Assembly (NCBI RefSeq): GCF_009769385.1
Contig: NZ_ML775960.1
Span: 176,732 to 240,731 of the forward strand
Direction of reading: 5' to 3'
DNA from: Saccharothrix deserti
GTDB taxonomy: Bacteria; Actinomycetota; Actinomycetes; Mycobacteriales; Pseudonocardiaceae
Length of the DNA: 64,000 bases
Shown piece after piece: positions 60,299 through 64,000 of this stretch. A model generated the notes under the pieces. The model searched no databases. It had not been told where the DNA came from and worked only from the letters and a program-made list of their open reading frames with translations. The first letter of the stretch is position 1. Each line of letters opens with the position of its first letter. The position numbers were made by a program, and so were the translations under genes.

Positions 60299-61672
60299 GT
60301 GACCGACACCTCCGCCGACCTTGTGATCCTCGGTGGCGGCTCGGGCGGCTACGCCTGCGCGTTCCGCGCGGCCGAGCTCGGCCTGTCCGTCATCCTGGTC
60401 GAGAAGGACAAGCTGGGGGGCACCTGCCTGCACCGCGGCTGCATCCCCACCAAGGCGCTGCTGCACGCGGCGGAGGTCGCGGACAACGCTCGCGAGGGTG
60501 ACCAGTTCGGCGTGAAGTCCTCGCTGGAGGGCATCGACATCGCGGGCGTCAACTCCTACAAGGACGGCATCGTCAGCCGTCTCTACAAGGGCCTCCAGGG
60601 CTTGGTCAAGGCCAACAAGGTAACCCTGGTGGAGGGCACGGGCACGTTCGTCGGCCCGAACACCGTCGAGGTGGACGGTCAGCGGTACACCGGCAAGAAC
60701 GTCGTCCTGGCCACCGGTTCGTACGCCCGCAGCCTGCCCGGCCTGGAGATCGGCGGCCGGATCATCACCAGCGACCAGGCGCTCAGCCTGGACTTCATCC
60801 CGGAGAAGGTCGTCGTGCTCGGCGGCGGCGTCATCGGCGTCGAGTTCGCCAGCGTGTGGGCCTCCTTCGGCGCGGACGTGACCATCGTGGAGGCGCTGCC
60901 CCGCCTGGTCCCCGCCGAGGACGAGTACGCGTCCAAGCAGCTGGAGCGCGCGTTCCGCCGGCGCGGCATCAAGTTCAAGACCGGCGTGAAGTTCACCGGC
61001 GCCACCCAGAGCGGGACCGGCGTGTCGGTCACCCTGGAGTCCGGCGACGTGCTCGACGCCGACCTGCTGCTGGTGGCCGTCGGCCGCGGCCCCAACACCT
61101 CGGGCCACGGCTACGAGCAGGCCGGCGTCAAGATCGACCGCGGCTTCGTCATCACCGACGAGCGGCTGCGCACCAACCTCCCGAACGTGTACGCCGTCGG
61201 CGACATCGTGCCCGGCCTCCAGCTCGCGCACCGCGGCTTCCAGCAGGGCATCTTCGTCGCCGAGGACATCGCCGGGCAGAACCCGAAGGTCATCGACGAG
61301 GCGGGCATCCCGCGCGTCACCTACTGCAAGCCCGAGGTCGCCTCGGTCGGCCTGTCCGAGGCAGCGGCCAAGGAGAAGTACGGCTCCGCCGTGGAGACGT
61401 TCGTCTACGACCTCGCGGGCAACGGCAAGAGCCAGATCCTGAAGACCGCCGGCGGTGTGAAGCTCGTCAAGGCGCCCGACGGCCCGGTGGTCGGTGTCAC
61501 CATGGTCGGCGAGCGGGTCGGCGAGCTGATCGGTGAGGCACAGCTCATCTACAGCTGGGAGGCGTACCCCGAGGACGTGGCTCCGCTGATCCACGCCCAC
61601 CCGACCCAGACAGAAGCCCTCGGCGAGGCTTTCCTCGCCTTGGCCGGCAAGCCGCTGCACGTGCACGGCTGA
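60299..61672 (+). CDS. lpdA: Dihydrolipoyl dehydrogenase (E3)
   Basis: A 457-residue flavoprotein disulfide reductase. FAD-binding GGGSGGY lies at residues 12-18, the redox pair is CLHRGC (Cys43, Cys48), the NAD-binding GGGVIGVEFASVWASFG is near 180, and the C-terminal HAHPTQTEALGEAF contains the active-site His-x4-Glu. It reoxidises lipoyl groups of the pyruvate and 2-oxoglutarate dehydrogenase complexes. GGGAG lies before GTG 60299. It is followed after 54 bp by the E2 gene, so the two form an E3-E2 operon. Confidence 0.95.
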   Translation: MTDTSADLVILGGGSGGYACAFRAAELGLSVILVEKDKLGGTCLHRGCIPTKALLHAAEVADNAREGDQFGVKSSLEGIDIAGVNSYKDGIVSRLYKGLQGLVKANKVTLVEGTGTFVGPNTVEVDGQRYTGKNVVLATGSYARSLPGLEIGGRIITSDQALSLDFIPEKVVVLGGGVIGVEFASVWASFGADVTIVEALPRLVPAEDEYASKQLERAFRRRGIKFKTGVKFTGATQSGTGVSVTLESGDVLDADLLLVAVGRGPNTSGHGYEQAGVKIDRGFVITDERLRTNLPNVYAVGDIVPGLQLAHRGFQQGIFVAEDIAGQNPKVIDEAGIPRVTYCKPEVASVGLSEAAAKEKYGSAVETFVYDLAGNGKSQILKTAGGVKLVKAPDGPVVGVTMVGERVGELIGEAQLIYSWEAYPEDVAPLIHAHPTQTEALGEAFLALAGKPLHVHG

Positions 61673-61726
61673 CCGTCGCACCCCAGTCAGCCGATCCCCG
61701 ACCCACGCACGAGGAGTCAGCGAACG

Positions 61727-63457
61727 ATGGCCTTCTCCGTCCAAATGCCCGCACTCGGCGAGAGCGTCACCGAGGGCACGGTCACCCGCTGGTTGAAGCA
61801 GGAGGGTGACCGCGTCGAGGTCGACGAGCCCTTGCTGGAGGTCTCCACCGACAAGGTCGACACCGAGATCCCGTCCCCCGCGGCGGGTGTGCTCCAGAAG
61901 ATCGTCGCCCAGGAGGACGAGACCGTCGAGGTCGGCGCCGAGCTGGCCGTCATCGGCGACGGCTCGGACTCCGGGGCCTCCGACTCGGCTCCGGTCCAGG
62001 AGTCGGCGCCCGCGCCGACGCCCGAGGCCGCGCCCGAACCGGCCGCTGCCCCTGCCCCGCAGGCCGAGGCCGCTCCGGCCGAGGCCCCGGCCCCGTCCGG
62101 TGGTCCGGCCGAGGGCACCCCGGTGACCATGCCCGCGTTGGGCGAGAGCGTCACCGAGGGCACCGTGACCCGCTGGCTCAAGGCCGTCGGCGACTCGGTC
62201 GAGGTCGACGAGCCGCTGCTGGAGGTGTCCACCGACAAGGTCGACACCGAGATCCCGTCGCCGGTGGCCGGCACCCTGCTGGAGATCAGCGCGGGTGAGG
62301 ACGAGACCGTCGAGGTCGGCGGTCAGCTCGCGGTGATCGGCTCGGGTTCGCCCGCGCCCGCCGCGCAGGAGGCCCCCAAGCCCGCGCCCGCCCCGGCTCC
62401 CGCCGCTCCGGCCCCCGCCGCTCCCACGCCTGCTCCGGCCGCCGCGCCTGCTCCGGCTCCGGCTGCCCCGAAGCAGGAAGCGCCGAAGCAGGAGGCCCCG
62501 GCCGAGGAGTCGGCCAACGGCGCGCCGTACGTGACGCCGCTGGTGCGCAAGCTGGCGTCGGAGAACGGCATCGACCTGGCCACGTTGAAGGGCACCGGCG
62601 TCGGTGGCCGGATCCGCAAGCAGGACGTGATGGCCGCGGTCGAGGCGGCCAAGGCCCCGAAGCCGGAGGCGCCCAAGCCGGCCGCCGCGTCCGCGCCCGC
62701 CCAGCGGGTCGCCGCACCGGCCGCGGACACCAGCGGCAAGCGCGGCACGGTGCAGAAGCTGCCCCGGCTGCGGCAGATCGTCGCCCAGCGCACGCGTGAG
62801 TCGTTGCAGGTCTCGGCGCAGCTGACCCAGGTGTTCGAGGTGGACGTCACCAAGATCGCCCGGCTGCGGGCCAAGGCCAAGACGGCGTTCGAGCAGCGCG
62901 AGGGCACGAAGCTGACGTTCCTGCCGTTCTTCGCCAAGGCGGCGGTCGAGGCGCTCAAGCAGCACCCGGTGCTGAACGCGTCGATCGACGAGGAGAAGAA
63001 GGAGGTCGTGTACCACGGTGCCGAGCACCTGGGTATCGCGATCGACACCGAGCGGGGCCTGCTGAACGCGGTCATCGCGAACGCGGGCGACCTGAACCTG
63101 GCCGGCCTGTCGCACAAGATCGGCGACCTGGCGGCGCGGGCGCGGGCCAACAAGCTCACGCCCGACGAGCTGACCGGCGGCACGTTCTCGCTGACCAACC
63201 TGGGCAGCAACGGCGCGCTGTTCGACACGCCGATCATCCAGCAGCCGCAGGTCGGCATCCTGGGTGTGGGCGTGGTCAAGAAGCGCCCGGTGGTGATCAC
63301 GGACGAGAACGGCGACACCATCGCCATCCGGTCCATGGCCTACCTGGCGCTGACCTACGACCACCGACTGGTGGACGGCGCCGACGCGGGCCGTTTCCTC
63401 ACCACCGTCAAGAACCGCCTGGAAGAGGGCGCGTTCGAGGCCGACCTGGGTCTCTGA
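61727..63457 (+). CDS. sucB: Dihydrolipoamide acyltransferase (E2) of 2-oxoacid dehydrogenase complexes
   Basis: A 576-residue E2 with two lipoyl domains (about 1-76 and 128-205; lipoylated Lys43 and Lys near 172, each in a TDKVDTE context), linked by Pro/Ala-rich segments, a peripheral-subunit-binding domain ([22 protein letters not shown] in part, about 262-300), and a catalytic CAT domain with [15 protein letters not shown] near 545. It transfers succinyl or acetyl groups to CoA. It is the equivalent of DlaT/SucB (Rv2215), shared in actinobacteria by the pyruvate and oxoglutarate complexes and antioxidant defence. The two lipoyl domains are nearly identical, from internal duplication. Confidence 0.96.
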   Translation: MAFSVQMPALGESVTEGTVTRWLKQEGDRVEVDEPLLEVSTDKVDTEIPSPAAGVLQKIVAQEDETVEVGAELAVIGDGSDSGASDSAPVQESAPAPTPEAAPEPAAAPAPQAEAAPAEAPAPSGGPAEGTPVTMPALGESVTEGTVTRWLKAVGDSVEVDEPLLEVSTDKVDTEIPSPVAGTLLEISAGEDETVEVGGQLAVIGSGSPAPAAQEAPKPAPAPAPAAPAPAAPTPAPAAAPAPAPAAPKQEAPKQEAPAEESANGAPYVTPLVRKLASENGIDLATLKGTGVGGRIRKQDVMAAVEAAKAPKPEAPKPAAASAPAQRVAAPAADTSGKRGTVQKLPRLRQIVAQRTRESLQVSAQLTQVFEVDVTKIARLRAKAKTAFEQREGTKLTFLPFFAKAAVEALKQHPVLNASIDEEKKEVVYHGAEHLGIAIDTERGLLNAVIANAGDLNLAGLSHKIGDLAARARANKLTPDELTGGTFSLTNLGSNGALFDTPIIQQPQVGILGVGVVKKRPVVITDENGDTIAIRSMAYLALTYDHRLVDGADAGRFLTTVKNRLEEGAFEADLGL

Positions 63458-63473
63458 CGTTTCGAGTTCGTCC

Positions 63474-63517
63474 CGCCGAAGGCCGCTCCCCGGTTCGCCA
63501 GGGGGCGGCCTTCGGCG
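63474..63517 (+). terminator. Hairpin after the E2 gene
   Basis: CGCCGAAGGCCGCTCCC (63474-63490) pairs with GGGGGCGGCCTTCGGCG (63501-63517) with one mismatch near the loop. It begins 17 bp after the stop. Confidence 0.82.
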
Positions 63518-63661
63518 TCCGCGCCTCAAGCGGCGGTGCACGTGAGCAGCCCGGAAGGGCTGACCGTCCGGGTCCGCTCCCTCGATCGGTCGCGCGCTGG
63601 GTGGCGATGGTGACACCTCGACCGCTGTGCAACAGGCCCCCTGCTGCGAGACGATCAACCC

Positions 63662-64000
63662 ATGCGGGTTGTGATCGCGGGATCATCGGGCTTCATCGGC
63701 ACCAGTCTGGTCGCCGCGTTGCGCGGTGCCGAGCACGAGGTTCTGCGGTTGGTCCGGCGACGGCCGAGTGCGCCGGACGAGCGCGGCTGGGACCCGCCTG
63801 CCGGGCGGATCGACGCGGGCGCGTTGGACGGCGTGGACGTGGTGGTCAACCTCTGCGGCACGGGTATCGCCGACAAGCGGTGGAGCGACGCGCGCAAGCA
63901 GGTGCTGCTGGACAGCCGCACGGTGCCGACCGAGGTGCTGGCCGCGGCCGTCGCCGAGCACGGCGTCCCGGTGCTGGTCAACGCGAGCGCCATCGGCTAC
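63662..64000 (+). CDS. TIGR01777-type NAD-dependent epimerase/dehydratase (N-terminal part)
   Basis: The frame starts at ATG 63662 and runs off the window end after 113 codons. [14 protein letters not shown] at residue 7 is the Rossmann dinucleotide motif; [44 protein letters not shown] in part is the hallmark of the TIGR01777 (YfcH/SulA-like) subfamily. Full proteins have about 300 residues. It occupies the Rv2216 position after dlaT. The activity is not known. The start has no strong ribosome binding site. Confidence 0.85.
   Translation, partial: MRVVIAGSSGFIGTSLVAALRGAEHEVLRLVRRRPSAPDERGWDPPAGRIDAGALDGVDVVVNLCGTGIADKRWSDARKQVLLDSRTVPTEVLAAAVAEHGVPVLVNASAIGY

Noticed and set aside
60248-63658. 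Very long open frame on the minus strand opposite lpdA and sucB
   Set aside because: It is antisense to two well-conserved genes with intact motifs, is composed of Arg/Ala/Gly/His-rich low-complexity sequence, and is explained by high third-position GC.

Overview
The window reads as a chromosomal segment of a high-GC actinomycete. GTG starts are common, translationally coupled stop/start overlaps (GTGA, ATGA) are frequent, and the protein types are those of Pseudonocardiales (Saccharothrix / Actinosynnema / Lentzea / Amycolatopsis-like). That placement rests on composition and protein style, not on a search. From memory, the gene order follows the Mycobacterium tuberculosis Rv2173-Rv2216 interval closely: mptA-like mannosyltransferase, Rv2175c-like DNA-binding protein, pknL, aroG, Rv2179c-like RNase, Rv2182c-like acyltransferase, Rv2184c/Rv2185c/Rv2186c-like genes, fadD15, pimB, Rv2189c/Rv2190c-like secreted proteins, the Rv2191-like nuclease, trpD, ctaE-qcrC-qcrA-qcrB, ctaF-ctaC, asnB, erpA, glycerate kinase, the Rv2206-like membrane protein, cobT-cobS, ilvE, pepB, dlaT/sucB and the Rv2216-like epimerase.

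Layout. 1-4300: end of a phytoene-desaturase-like gene, a two-gene ABC exporter (minus), a GT-C mannosyltransferase and a phytoene/squalene synthase. 4400-8550: divergent Rv2175c-like/pknL pair and aroG. 8600-12150: accessory block (DUF2891 protein, BTAD-type regulator, nickel-binding-type small protein, cupin). 12270-20900: phosphofructokinase with pyrophosphate-type residues, RNase, acyltransferase, MEDS/anti-sigma-type sensor, then a tight minus-strand operon ending in an ROK sugar kinase. 20980-31500: fadD15, a large SARP/NB-ARC/TPR regulator, pimB, secreted metalloprotease-like and NlpC/P60 proteins, and an NYN nuclease. 31700-45200: exonuclease/GIY-YIG protein and the respiratory cluster (cytochrome bcc plus aa3 subunits II, III, IV), with trpD, an acyltransferase and asnB. 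45200-48040: accessory block of three regulator systems (MerR/MFS, an unannotated 56-codon ORF, ArsR/VOC). 48160-64000: Fe-S insertion protein, glycerate kinase, aldo-keto reductase, cobU-cobT-cobS, ilvE, APC permease, leucyl aminopeptidase, TetR, lipoamide dehydrogenase, the E2 acyltransferase and a truncated epimerase.

Themes. Envelope genes (MptA-like, PimB, two PlsC-type acyltransferases, NlpC/P60, PknL with PASTA domains), respiratory energy genes (bcc-aa3, Lpd, E2) and amino-acid/cofactor synthesis (AroG, TrpD, AsnB, IlvE, CobUTS) form a conserved core. Regulators and small accessory genes are inserted between core genes.

The most unusual content is non-coding. (1) A family of about 22-bp modules (core CGAGAGTCCTACGTTC, or GTGTGTCCTACGTTC, with GTCGAAC.. 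and TTCAAC.. variants) forms arrays at four junctions, all between convergent genes; the modules begin at, or contain, the stop codons. (2) A 207-bp non-coding element with 30-bp terminal inverted repeats occurs upstream of the exonuclease gene. A truncated second copy sits at the fadD15 stop codon; the two copies carry a compensatory base-pair change in the central stem. (3) A roughly 60-bp terminator cassette is duplicated downstream of trpD and of the qcr operon. No tRNA, rRNA, CRISPR array, transposase or prophage gene was recognised.
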